From NCBI GenBank assembly GCA_016722295.1, contig JADKGL010000003.1, positions 183,661-247,660 on the forward strand: DNA of 64,000 nt, in the 5' to 3' direction. This document shows, one piece after another, positions 18,066-26,096 of this stretch. A program made the position numbers and the translations under genes. The stretch's first letter is position 1. The number at the start of each line of letters is the position of its first letter. This DNA comes from Saprospiraceae bacterium (lineage in GTDB: Bacteria > Bacteroidota > Bacteroidia > Chitinophagales > Saprospiraceae). The notes under the pieces are model-generated. The model was not told the DNA's origin. It saw only the letters and a list, made by a program, of their open reading frames with translations, and ran no database searches.

Positions 18066-18926
18066 TTAAAGTTTCTCTATCTCAAATTGTGAAAGTCCAG
18101 TTGATTCTGATATGATATGAATATCGACACCTAATTTCTTTAAAAGAATGGCAGTTTCAATTTTCCCTTCAATTTTCCCTTCAATTTTCCCCTCTACCTT
18201 GCCGTCATCAAAAGCTGTATCAATGGTATTCTTATAGTCTCTATATTGCTTCAAGTTCATTTCATATTGTTCCATTTCGATTGGGCCAAATTTTGCAATT
18301 TCTGCTTTTTCAAAAGCTTTATTAAAAACATGATCAGAAAATATATTTGGTATAGTTTGAAAATCTTCTAAATTTTTAATAAAAAAAAGCCACTGATCTA
18401 ATCGAGTTGTGAGTTGGTTTTCTTGAAGTTTGAAGTTTGGCATTTCAAGATAAATGTAAGTCAATTTATCGTAAAATACCACATTGTTTTGATTTTTCAA
18501 TTTGATAGAATGGACTACTTCGCTTTTTTCTGGCTCGCTTTCATAATCATCAAAAGTAAAATCCAATATACCTATACAATAAATTGCTTTGAGTTGATAG
18601 TTCCATTCTCCTTTTTCAGCTTGTTCTCTGATAGGAAAAGTAGAATAATATATGGTCCTGTCTTTGAAAAAATTTTGTTTAGCTTTTTGCAATTCGACAA
18701 TGAATTTTTCCCCATTTTCGCTTTCACAGTAGATGTCGTAAATGGCTTTTCTATCAGCTATTGTTTGACCTAGATGTTCGTTGTTTTTAAAATTTAAATC
18801 TATGATTTTACTGCGAGAGGGTAATAAAGCATTCAAAAAATCAATGAGCAGTGGCTTACTAGCCTCCTCCCCAAAAATCTTCTTAAATCCGAAATCCGTA
18901 AATGGATTGACATATTTTGCTTTCAT
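18066..18926 (-). CDS. Rpn-family PD-(D/E)XK nuclease/putative transposase, intact copy
   Basis: A 286-residue protein of the Rpn/PD-(D/E)XK transposase-like family. N-terminal hallmark YVNPFTDFGFKKIFG, then the nuclease core AIYDIYCESENGEKFIVELQ (Asp ... Glu-x-Gln in the D-x-E-x-K/Q position). A helical C-terminal region ends in DGKVEGKIEGKIEGKIE and LKKLGVDIHIISESTGLS. Related Escherichia coli proteins stimulate recombination, cut DNA and can act in phage defence. I start at ATG 18926; a TTG seven codons earlier is less likely. It is the only intact nuclease of this locus and lies opposite to the T9SS genes that flank it. Confidence 0.88.
   Translation of the reverse strand: MKAKYVNPFTDFGFKKIFGEEASKPLLIDFLNALLPSRSKIIDLNFKNNEHLGQTIADRKAIYDIYCESENGEKFIVELQKAKQNFFKDRTIYYSTFPIREQAEKGEWNYQLKAIYCIGILDFTFDDYESEPEKSEVVHSIKLKNQNNVVFYDKLTYIYLEMPNFKLQENQLTTRLDQWLFFIKNLEDFQTIPNIFSDHVFNKAFEKAEIAKFGPIEMEQYEMNLKQYRDYKNTIDTAFDDGKVEGKIEGKIEGKIETAILLKKLGVDIHIISESTGLSQFEIEKL
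18156..18191 (-). repeat. 12-bp in-frame tandem repeat, three copies
   Basis: TTCAATTTTCCC occurs three times, coding for repeated GKIE in the nuclease. Copy 1 of the gene has two units, so length changes by slippage without breaking the frame. Confidence 0.88.
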
Positions 18927-19167
18927 CGAACCCAATTTATTATGCAAATATAGCTCAAAAAATCATGATTTTACAGAAAATTCATTCCTAGAGTTCAGTT
19001 CTAACATCAACTAGTCTTTGTGAAAATTAGAGAAGTTTTATGATAGTATATTTTAATTTTTAAAAAAAACAAAAATTAAATTGTCAACGTAAGTCTCCAA
19101 TCATGCCTCATCAAACCAAATAGTAATGACTAAAATGTTAAAGTTTGAGTATGATTCATATTTAATA

Positions 19168-19196
19168 TTGAGAAATTAAAGAATAGCTTATATTTG
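19168..19196 (+). promoter_or_regulatory. Promoter of T9SS copy 3
   Basis: TTG at 19168-19170, 18 bases, then TATATTTG at 19189-19196; ATG at 19213. Same module as before copy 2. Confidence 0.58.
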
Positions 19197-19212
19197 AATA
19201 AATATACCATTT

Positions 19213-20121
19213 ATGAAATTTTTCTATCTAGGCATAATATTATACTTTTCTGTATGGACAGCATTTTCACAAAAGAAAGCTGATTTCGAATTCCCATTTT
19301 ATTTTGAAGATGCTAATGGCAATAAGGATACAATAATTTTTAGAGCAGATAGCTCAATAGCAGATGAAGGAGGGCGATTGGATAATTTAAACCCAGAGTG
19401 GGGAGAAGAATATTTTAATGAACCATTTGATTCTATTTTTGATGTAAGAGCATTTATAGATTATGAATTTTGTAAAAATCCAATAAAGAGCTTACGCAAA
19501 GATGGGCCTTGTTTCAATCCTTCACCTTTTTCCGTTGCATGTTACACTAAGTATTGGCCTATTAAAGTAAGTTGGGATCCCAAAATGTTTCAAAATAATT
19601 TTTGTTTTGATGGTGCTTTGGCTTACACTGATTCTTATCTAACCACTAATAGACTAAATGGAATTCCTCTTAATGGACTAGATTTTCGTTGTCTAAAAAG
19701 AGATGATCATGTCATAAATAACTATAGAAGTGATTCATTGTTTAAAACTAAAAATCAGATATGTTTTCCTAAAGATATTAATGTAGTTGGCAAAGGTAAA
19801 GTTACTATTTGTCAACAAGTTTTTACTTTTCAAAGAGATTGGTTAGATATGTGTCTTCCTACTTCAATAGATCCTGAATTCGAAGCATTGAATTTTAGTT
19901 TAGTTCCTACAGTAGTGAATCAGCATCTAGAAATTCATTTTGATCAAGTAACAAGGACAAATTTCAGAATTTTTGACCAAGTAGGAAATTTAATCAGAAA
20001 TGGAAATTGTCATTCAGCGAATCATCAAATTATGCTAGACGAATTACCATCTGGATTATATTTTATTCAAATCAGAGATCAAGAAAATAGGATAGGAATT
20101 CAAAAATTTGTAAAAATGTAA
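19213..20121 (+). CDS. Secreted T9SS cargo protein, copy 3 (intact)
   Basis: The intact 302-residue member of the three-gene family. Residues 1-20 are a signal peptide (MKFFYLGIILYFSVWTAFSQ). The mature part begins KKADFEFPFYFEDANGNKD, has several cysteines (EFCKNP, DGPCFNPS, VACYTKYW, NNFCFDG, FRCLKRDD) and ends with a ~75-residue C-terminal domain (LVPTVVNQHLEIHF ... FRIFDQVGNLIRNG ... LPSGLYFIQI ... FVKM). That domain has the beta-sandwich pattern of T9SS sorting tails but lacks a classic YPNP start. Even cysteine content suggests disulfides in an exported fold. The function is unknown. It lies next to a secreted protease and an Rpn-type nuclease. Confidence 0.82.
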   Translation: MKFFYLGIILYFSVWTAFSQKKADFEFPFYFEDANGNKDTIIFRADSSIADEGGRLDNLNPEWGEEYFNEPFDSIFDVRAFIDYEFCKNPIKSLRKDGPCFNPSPFSVACYTKYWPIKVSWDPKMFQNNFCFDGALAYTDSYLTTNRLNGIPLNGLDFRCLKRDDHVINNYRSDSLFKTKNQICFPKDINVVGKGKVTICQQVFTFQRDWLDMCLPTSIDPEFEALNFSLVPTVVNQHLEIHFDQVTRTNFRIFDQVGNLIRNGNCHSANHQIMLDELPSGLYFIQIRDQENRIGIQKFVKM

Positions 20122-20130
20122 TTTAGTTTT

Positions 20131-20185
20131 AAGTGAAAAGTAATAAGTGGTAAGTTAATTCACTTTCAACTTTTTACTTTTCACT
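20131..20185. terminator. Hairpin after T9SS copy 3
   Basis: Arms AAGTGAAAAGTAA (20131-20143) and TTACTTTTCACTT (20173-20185). It is a diverged relative of the hairpins after copies 1 and 2 and lies between convergent genes. Confidence 0.6.
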
Positions 20186-20202
20186 TTTAACTATTGAAAA
20201 AA

Positions 20203-21276
20203 CTATGCTATCGTCACTTCCTTAGACAAATAAACATCTTGGATCGCATTCAGAATTTGTACACCTTCATTCATTGGTTTTTGAAATGCCTTTCTACCTG
20301 ATATCAATCCCATTCCACCAGCTCTTTTGTTAATTACAGCTGTAGTTACAGCTTCTGCTAAGTCGGAACTTCCCTTTGATTCACCTCCAGAATTGATCAA
20401 TCCTGATCGACCCATATAGCAGTTGGCTACTTGATATCTGCAAAGATCTATAGGGTGATCTGAGCTCAGTTCTGAATACATTTTTGGATTAAGTTTTCCA
20501 TAAGAAGAACCACCCATATTCAATGCTTGGTAGCCGCCATTAAGCGTAGGCAATTTTTGTTTTATGATATCGGCTTGTATCGTGACACCGAGATGATTTG
20601 CTTGACCAGTGAGGTCGGCGGCAGTGTGATAGTCTTTACCGTCTTTTTTGAATGCATTATTTCTGACATAACACCATAATACAGTGCACATACCAAGTTC
20701 ATGTGCATAATCAAATGCTTCAGCTATTTCGACGATCTGTCTTCCACTTTCCTCTGAGCCAAAATAAATAGTGGCACCAACTCCTACTGCACCCATATTG
20801 TGAGCATCTTTTATTGATCCAAATAGGATTTGATCAAATTTATTGGGATAAGTTAATAGTTCGTTGTGATTGACTTTTACGATGAAAGGAATGCGATGTG
20901 CATATTTTCTAGAGACTGATCCAAGCACACCAAATGTTGAAGCCACAGCATTACAACCACCTTCTATTGCTAATTTGACTATGTTTTCTGGATCAAAATA
21001 TATTGGATTGGGAGCAAATGAAGCTCCTGCACTATGCTCAATACCTTGATCAACAGGAAGTATTGATACATATCCCGTTTGTCCCAACCTACCTGTAGAA
21101 AAAATCTGTTGAATACTTCTTAATGTTTGGTTGTTGCGATTGGAATTGATCCATATTTTTTCAATACAATCATTACTTGGAATATGCAGATTGGATTTAT
21201 CTATTGTAGTACATTTATGATCTAAATAAAAGGCGGCTTGATCTCCAAGCAATTGACTAATTTTATTGATTGACAT
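20203..21276 (-). CDS. fbaB: Class I fructose-bisphosphate aldolase, FbaB type
   Basis: A 357-residue cytoplasmic enzyme that cleaves fructose 1,6-bisphosphate to triose phosphates through a Schiff base. It aligns by eye along its whole length with Escherichia coli FbaB: TGYVSILPVDQGIEHSAG, FDPENIVKLAIEGGCNAVAS, the catalytic-lysine region ADIIKQKLP, NCYMGRSGLINSGG and INKRAGGMGLISGRKAFQK. The length is close to the family norm (~350). It serves glycolysis/gluconeogenesis and does not need metal. It ends convergently with T9SS copy 3, and a DUF4920 lipoprotein gene lies 31 bases upstream on the same strand. Confidence 0.95.
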   Translation of the reverse strand: MSINKISQLLGDQAAFYLDHKCTTIDKSNLHIPSNDCIEKIWINSNRNNQTLRSIQQIFSTGRLGQTGYVSILPVDQGIEHSAGASFAPNPIYFDPENIVKLAIEGGCNAVASTFGVLGSVSRKYAHRIPFIVKVNHNELLTYPNKFDQILFGSIKDAHNMGAVGVGATIYFGSEESGRQIVEIAEAFDYAHELGMCTVLWCYVRNNAFKKDGKDYHTAADLTGQANHLGVTIQADIIKQKLPTLNGGYQALNMGGSSYGKLNPKMYSELSSDHPIDLCRYQVANCYMGRSGLINSGGESKGSSDLAEAVTTAVINKRAGGMGLISGRKAFQKPMNEGVQILNAIQDVYLSKEVTIA

Positions 21277-21307
21277 CGTTACTCTATTTTAATTCTATTG
21301 ATTTTAT

Positions 21308-21820
21308 TTACTTACCAGTTGATTTGCGTTCTACCATGACGACACCATCAGCCATATATTTTTTTTCTACTTGTGGTGAAGTGATTTTTGCGATTTCCTC
21401 TGCTGATTTTCCTTCGTCTTCTGCATAATGTTTTAATTCATCGACGGGAGTCACTTCATTATACGCAACACCTCTCATTACAACTCTACTCCCTTCACAA
21501 TCCAAAGGCATAAAGAAACCATAATCTTTGAATTTGACAAATAAACCTGTAGAATCTGTGGGCGAATGACTTAAAATCATCCAACATCCTTTTTTCTTGC
21601 ATACTGAAGTGATATAGCCACTCACTTTACCCGAAATACTATCATTTGCTTGAAGATTTGCCATGATATCCGCTACAGAAGCAGCTCCTTCCGGGGTGAT
21701 GACTTCACCATAGGTATCAGCAGTAGGTGTTGCAGATGTTGTGTTGTTAGATTCTTTTACATTGGGTTTACATGCTGCACCAAGGCAAAGTAAAAGAAAG
21801 AAAATGATACGATTTTTCAT
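21308..21820 (-). CDS. DUF4920 domain lipoprotein
   Basis: A 170-residue lipoprotein: signal peptide MKNRIIFFLLLCLGAAC with lipobox LGAAC, a short Asn/Thr-rich linker, then the DUF4920 domain. The domain resembles a small beta-barrel: ISGKVSGYITSVCKKKGCWM, GLFVKFKDYGFFMPLDCEGS and VVMRGVAYNEVTPVDELKHY. The conserved C-x(3-4)-C-W pair in the first block could bind a ligand or metal. The function is not established. It is placed upstream of fbaB and possibly co-transcribed. Confidence 0.82.
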   Translation of the reverse strand: MKNRIIFFLLLCLGAACKPNVKESNNTTSATPTADTYGEVITPEGAASVADIMANLQANDSISGKVSGYITSVCKKKGCWMILSHSPTDSTGLFVKFKDYGFFMPLDCEGSRVVMRGVAYNEVTPVDELKHYAEDEGKSAEEIAKITSPQVEKKYMADGVVMVERKSTGK

Positions 21821-22095
21821 ATTTTATAAATTGATAATCAGATATATAGGTATTCAATTGAAATATTATACCAATTGTGTGCAAATATAATGTCCTTTTG
21901 TCAGACAATAAATGAGAGTAGCGCAATAGTTTTGTATTATAATTTTGAAAAGGCAAATCTTCTTTCAGTAAATGTAAAGTTTTAACGGAAACTTCACTAA
22001 AAGTCCAAAATACAAATGGAAATAATCGTGTTATTCTTAAAAAATTCAATCATAAGACATACCTTTACAATTCAGTAATAGTAAATATTTTTATC

Positions 22096-23844
22096 ATGCG
22101 TAAATTATTGTTATTTAGTGTTTTGTCACTAATAATTTGTAAGGTAGAGGCACAAACATGTCTAAAAGGGGATTGTAAGAATGGATTTGGCACGATGGCA
22201 TTTTCGGCAAAATCACGGTACACAGGTGAATTTAAGCAAGGTCAGATGCATGGAAGAGGTATTTTTTACTACAATAATGGTGGAAAGTATATTGGTGAGT
22301 GGCAACAAGGCATCCGCGAAGGTGAAGGAAAATGGATTCAGGCGAATGGTAATGTATATTCTGGCAATTTTCGTCAAGATAAGCCAGTAGGTCAAGGCAC
22401 TATGAATTTTAAGAATGGTGACCGCTACACTGGTAATTGGTCCAATGAATTTCCAAATGGAAAAGGTACTTATTATACAGCCTCAGGAGAGCGCTATGAA
22501 GGCAATTTTTTAAATGGAAAATATGATGGCCAAGGCTCTTATTTTTATAAAGATGGATCTGTATATAATGGTGATTGGAAAAAGGGAAAACGTGAAGGCC
22601 ATGGAGAATTTAAAAAACAGGATGGTCGAATCATTTCAGGTGAATGGGCTGGAGATATTTCATTAAAAGAATTTGAAGAAGAAGTCGGAGGCTCATCTGA
22701 TATCGAGATTGCCATCGAAGATGCAATAAAAATGGAAGAAGCGCCACCTGCATCTAAGCCAAAAGAACAAGAACAAGCAAAACCAAAGGAAGATAAAAAC
22801 AAACCAAATGACTCCAATCTACCAGATTGCGCTACGAGTTTTTGCAAAAGCGGTAATGGGAAATTGCTTTATGCAGATGGTTCAAAATATGTGGGGGAAT
22901 TCACTAATGGAGAGCCAAAGGGCAAAGGAATCTGTTATTATGCTAATGGCGATCGATACGAAGGTTTATGGCAGAATCACGCACCACACGGGGAAGGTGT
23001 AATGTATTTTAAAGGTGGATTGGTTTATGGTGCGATTTGGAATTATGGCAAAGCTGAGCAGCAGCTATATAAAGAAAACAGATTTACTTTTGATGAATCC
23101 ATCAAACCAGAAAAAAGTACAGAAGTTAAAATATGGGCTGTTATCGTAGGAGTGGCAAAATATGAACATATGCCAGCCTTGAAATATGCGGATGACGATG
23201 CCTATAGAATCTATGCACATTTAAAAAGTCCAGAAGGCGGCGCATTAAAAGAGAATCAGATCAAATTATTGATCGATGAAGATGCAACTCGAAACAATAT
23301 ACTCCGCGCTATGAATGATATCTTTATGAAGGCAGATGAAAATGATGTGGTCATGATGTATTTTTCGGGCCATGGTTTGGAGGGCACATTTATTCCTATA
23401 GATTACGATGGATTTACGAATTCCATTAAGCATGAGGAGATTAAAGAAATATTATCAAAGTCGAAAGCAAAGCACAAAGTATGTTATGCAGATGCATGTC
23501 ATTCTGGTAGTTTGCTTGCTGCAAAGGGTGGATATAATTCAAATTTACTTTATTTTTATGAGGAAATAGATAAGACAAGTGGAGGAACAGCTTTTATGAT
23601 GTCTTCCAAAGGAAAAGAATATTCACTTGAAGACGGTGGGTTGCGTCAAGGTATATTTTCTCACTTTTTAATCAAAGGATTGCGAGGAGAAGCGGATAAA
23701 AATGCAAATAAAACCGTCACGATTCGCGAATTATTCGATTTTGTGTCGAAGGGTGTAAAGGAATATACAGTAGGAGCTCAGACGCCATTGATCGCTGGTG
23801 ATTATGATGAGAATATGCCAGTAGGCTTTATTCGAGAGGATTAA
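22096..23844 (+). CDS. Secreted MORN-repeat protein with caspase-like (C14) protease domain
   Basis: A 582-residue exported protein combining two parts. After signal peptide MRKLLLFSVLSLIICKVEAQ come about eight MORN repeats (residues ~38-205, e.g. YTGEFKQGQMHGRG and YIGEWQQGIREGEG). A charged Pro/Lys/Glu linker (~205-245) follows, then three more MORN units (to ~325), then a caspase/metacaspase domain from KIWAVIVGVAKY (~345) to the end. The catalytic dyad is intact: His426 in YFSGHG and Cys468 in ADACHSGS. MORN repeats usually bind lipids or partners, so a membrane-associated protease outside the cytoplasm is likely. Single gene; the ribosomal operon follows. Confidence 0.9.
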   Translation: MRKLLLFSVLSLIICKVEAQTCLKGDCKNGFGTMAFSAKSRYTGEFKQGQMHGRGIFYYNNGGKYIGEWQQGIREGEGKWIQANGNVYSGNFRQDKPVGQGTMNFKNGDRYTGNWSNEFPNGKGTYYTASGERYEGNFLNGKYDGQGSYFYKDGSVYNGDWKKGKREGHGEFKKQDGRIISGEWAGDISLKEFEEEVGGSSDIEIAIEDAIKMEEAPPASKPKEQEQAKPKEDKNKPNDSNLPDCATSFCKSGNGKLLYADGSKYVGEFTNGEPKGKGICYYANGDRYEGLWQNHAPHGEGVMYFKGGLVYGAIWNYGKAEQQLYKENRFTFDESIKPEKSTEVKIWAVIVGVAKYEHMPALKYADDDAYRIYAHLKSPEGGALKENQIKLLIDEDATRNNILRAMNDIFMKADENDVVMMYFSGHGLEGTFIPIDYDGFTNSIKHEEIKEILSKSKAKHKVCYADACHSGSLLAAKGGYNSNLLYFYEEIDKTSGGTAFMMSSKGKEYSLEDGGLRQGIFSHFLIKGLRGEADKNANKTVTIRELFDFVSKGVKEYTVGAQTPLIAGDYDENMPVGFIRED

Positions 23845-23982
23845 TTATTTGTTTAAATAAGATTAAAAAATAGAAAAAAGGATAAAAAACCTTCCAAAGA
23901 ATTAAAAATAAGGCTTTTACATATAAAATTTGAATGTATATAATTTTAATAAGTATTGAAGATCAATACTTTGTGTGAATTA

Positions 23983-24014
23983 TTTGGAAAATTGATCAGT
24001 TCAGCCTATCTTTG
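23983..24014 (+). promoter_or_regulatory. Promoter of the rpsF operon
   Basis: TTTG at 23983-23986, 20 bases, TATCTTTG at 24007-24014, an exact fit to the phylum's -33/-7 consensus; rpsF starts at 24043. Confidence 0.72.
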
Positions 24015-24042
24015 CAACCTTTTTTAAAAACAAATTAAATTC

Positions 24043-24507
24043 ATGCGTCATTATGAAGTAACCTTCATCGTAGATCCGGTACTGTCGGGCGATGAAGTAA
24101 AATCGACAGCTCAGACTTACAAGGAAATGCTCACCAATGAAGGTGCAAGCATAGTACATGTAGACGAGATGGGATTGCGCCAGTTGGCCTATCCTATAAA
24201 CAAACGCTCCACAGGAGTATACTATTCAATCGAGTTTTCTGCAGAGACTGGCAACATGATCTCTAAAGTAGAACTGGCTTTAAAACGAGATGAGCGTATC
24301 ATGCGCTACCTTACAGTGAGTCTTGACAAATTTGCAGTCAAGTATTATGAAGACAAGAGAAGTGGAAAAATTGGAAAGAAGGTGAAGAAAGAGAAGCCAA
24401 AGGAAATTCCTTATGGAGCTTTTAATAATTCTAACACTAACTCAGCTCCAATCGCGGCTCCAATCGCTGCAGCAATTCCAGTAATCATCGATGATTCTGA
24501 AGAATAA
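24043..24507 (+). CDS. rpsF: 30S ribosomal protein S6
   Basis: A 154-residue S6 protein that binds 16S rRNA together with S18. The core MRHYEVTFIVDPVLSGDEV, GLRQLAYPINKRSTGVYY, RIMRYLTVSLDKFAVKYYE is standard. The C-terminus adds a basic stretch and an Ala/Pro/Ile-rich tail (SAPIAAPIAAAIPVI), making it ~40 residues longer than minimal S6. It is the first gene of the rpsF-rpsR-rplI operon with an identified promoter. Confidence 0.97.
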   Translation: MRHYEVTFIVDPVLSGDEVKSTAQTYKEMLTNEGASIVHVDEMGLRQLAYPINKRSTGVYYSIEFSAETGNMISKVELALKRDERIMRYLTVSLDKFAVKYYEDKRSGKIGKKVKKEKPKEIPYGAFNNSNTNSAPIAAPIAAAIPVIIDDSEE

Positions 24508-24539
24508 ATTTTTCTTAACCTTCAAAATATTTAAAAAAA

Positions 24540-24806
24540 ATGGCAACGCAAGATGAAATAAAATTTTTAGCCAATCCAAATATAGGCTCTCAAAAGAAAA
24601 AATACTGCCGATTCAAAAAATTTGGATTAAAGCATGTAGATTACAAAGATGAAAATTTCCTTATACAATTCGTAAACGAACAAGGAAAGTTATTACCAAG
24701 GCGTCTTACTGGCAATTCTTTGAAATTTCAAAGAAGAGTGTCTACAGCTGTCAAAAGAGCGAGACATCTCGCTATATTACCATTCGTTACAGATCTACTT
24801 AAGTAA
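24540..24806 (+). CDS. rpsR: 30S ribosomal protein S18
   Basis: An 88-residue S18 protein. KKKYCRFKKFGLKHVDYKD followed by the conserved GKLLPRRLTGNSLKFQRRV and KRARHLAILPFV. It pairs with S6 in the small-subunit platform. It lies 32 bases after rpsF and 20 before rplI. Confidence 0.97.
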   Translation: MATQDEIKFLANPNIGSQKKKYCRFKKFGLKHVDYKDENFLIQFVNEQGKLLPRRLTGNSLKFQRRVSTAVKRARHLAILPFVTDLLK

Positions 24807-24826
24807 TCTTTAAATTCTGAAAAATC

Positions 24827-25273
24827 ATGGAAATAATTTTATTAAAAGATATTGATAAATTAGGAGATAAGCACGATTTGATCAAAGTGCGTTCTGGTTA
24901 TGGAAGAAATTTCTTGATCCCTCAAGGAGTTGCATTATTAGCTAACCAGTCTAATCTCAAAATGCTTGCTGAATTGAAAAAGCAAGACGATGCTCGTGAA
25001 AACAAAAAAGTGAACGAGTACAAAGCAATGGCAGATCAAGTCAAAGGTGTTACTCTTAAAATCGGAGCAAAAACTGGTACAAGTGGTAAGATTTTTGGTT
25101 CTGTGACTAACGTTCAAATTGCTCAAGCACTTAAAGAGCAATGCAATTTGGAAGTTGAGCGTAAGAAAATTACGATCCCTGAAGAAGTAAAAAATGTAGG
25201 GGAATATACAGCAGTTATAGATTTTCACAAGTCAGTTTCGGTAAACGTGGCTTTCGAAGTGATAGGAGAATAA
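24827..25273 (+). CDS. rplI: 50S ribosomal protein L9
   Basis: A 148-residue L9 with the N-terminal signature MEIILLKDIDKLGDKHDLIK, VRSGYGRNFLIPQGVAL, a central helix, and the C-terminal domain (KIFGSVTNVQIAQALKEQ, GEYTAVIDFH, VNVAFEVI). Normal length. Last gene of the operon, followed by a terminator. Confidence 0.97.
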   Translation: MEIILLKDIDKLGDKHDLIKVRSGYGRNFLIPQGVALLANQSNLKMLAELKKQDDARENKKVNEYKAMADQVKGVTLKIGAKTGTSGKIFGSVTNVQIAQALKEQCNLEVERKKITIPEEVKNVGEYTAVIDFHKSVSVNVAFEVIGE

Positions 25274-25297
25274 TTCAGATAAACAATTGAAGACTGA

Positions 25298-25329
25298 ACC
25301 CGTAGGAATATTTTCTTACGGGTTTTTTT
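25298..25329 (+). terminator. Intrinsic terminator of the rpsF-rpsR-rplI operon
   Basis: Stem ACCCGTA (25298-25304) with TACGGGT (25317-25323), loop of 12, followed by a T run to 25329. It starts 25 bases after the rplI stop. Confidence 0.85.
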
Positions 25330-25461
25330 ATTTGCAAAACCCAAATTATATGGCTGCAAAACCCAAAAATCTCAAAAAAATGACAAAAAATCTATAGAAA
25401 ATATTTATATATAAAAATTTTCTATACTTTGGCGCATTATTTAATCTTCAAAACATATAAA

Positions 25462-25995
25462 ATGAAAAATTTATTAACTTTAGTTGCGATTTGTTTATTT
25501 ACAAGTCTTTCTGTTTCAGCTCAGTACAAGTATTTTGTAGGTGGTCAGTTGGCTTTTAGCAGCAATGATGCTGAGAGTAATTTTGGTATAAAGCCAAATA
25601 TTGGTTATGTACTTAATGACAATATGGTTTTAGTTGGAGAAGTGGGATTCTCTACTTCTACTGATAAAAGTGGTGTCACTGATATTAAGTCAAATGATTT
25701 TGGACTAGGATTGGCTTTACGTTATGGCTGGAAAGCTGGTGATGATGCTTTTGTTTTTATTGCTCCAGGTGTGAATTTTGGAAATGGAAAAATAGGCGAT
25801 ATTAAGCATTCTAATTTTGGAGTGAATATTAGACCAGGTGTGAGTTATATGCTAGCTCCAAGATGGTCAATGACAGCTCATTATGGATCATTAGGATATG
25901 ATTCTGTAAAGCACGGTGATGCAGATGCAGTTGGAACTTTCGGATTGGATTTAAATATGAATACTTTAGATTTCGGACTTAATTTCCATTTCTAG
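25462..25995 (+). CDS. Outer-membrane beta-barrel protein
   Basis: A 177-residue small OmpX/OmpW-like barrel. Signal peptide MKNLLTLVAICLFTSLSVSAQ, then alternating hydrophobic strands ending with aromatic residues (YKYFVGGQLAFS, IKPNIGYVLNDNMVLVGEVGFS, FGLGLALRYGWKAGDDAFVFIAPG, GVNIRPGVSYML) and a C-terminal Phe (LDFGLNFHF), the outer-membrane insertion signal. I start at the ATG 25462; an in-frame TTG 33 bases upstream would only add residues before the signal peptide. Single gene closed by a bidirectional terminator. Confidence 0.87.
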   Translation: MKNLLTLVAICLFTSLSVSAQYKYFVGGQLAFSSNDAESNFGIKPNIGYVLNDNMVLVGEVGFSTSTDKSGVTDIKSNDFGLGLALRYGWKAGDDAFVFIAPGVNFGNGKIGDIKHSNFGVNIRPGVSYMLAPRWSMTAHYGSLGYDSVKHGDADAVGTFGLDLNMNTLDFGLNFHF

Positions 25996-26038
25996 TCTCA
26001 TATTTTTTTTAAGGAATTAATATAATTCCAATATAATT

Positions 26039-26083
26039 GACCTTCAGTTAAATCTATAAAATATAACTGAAGGTCTTTTTTTT
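26039..26083. terminator. Bidirectional intrinsic terminator
   Basis: Perfect 12-bp stem GACCTTCAGTTA (26039-26050) with its complement (26064-26075), loop of 13, then eight T. It sits between the convergent barrel gene and the glycosyltransferase. Confidence 0.88.
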
Positions 26084-26096
26084 GGTTGTAGCTCAA

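Larger units (their letters stand above)
15388..19445. repeat. 2.2-kb tandem duplication (T9SS 3' end + Rpn nuclease + T9SS 5' end)
   Basis: The stretch starting GAGATTGGTATGACATGT at 15388 recurs at 17600, 2,212 bases later. Near-identity continues through the hairpin, the Rpn-type gene and the 5' half of the next T9SS gene (ending near 17215 and 19440). By eye the two units differ by a 12-bp repeat copy in the nuclease gene, about six one-base indels in that gene and few substitutions, so the duplication is recent. The junction lies inside the T9SS genes, which points to unequal recombination between paralogues. Confidence 0.85.

Noticed and set aside
15854..18926. Insertion sequences
   Set aside because: The Rpn-type proteins are sometimes labelled transposases, but no terminal inverted repeats or target-site duplications flank either copy; the duplication boundaries lie in the neighbouring secreted-protein genes.
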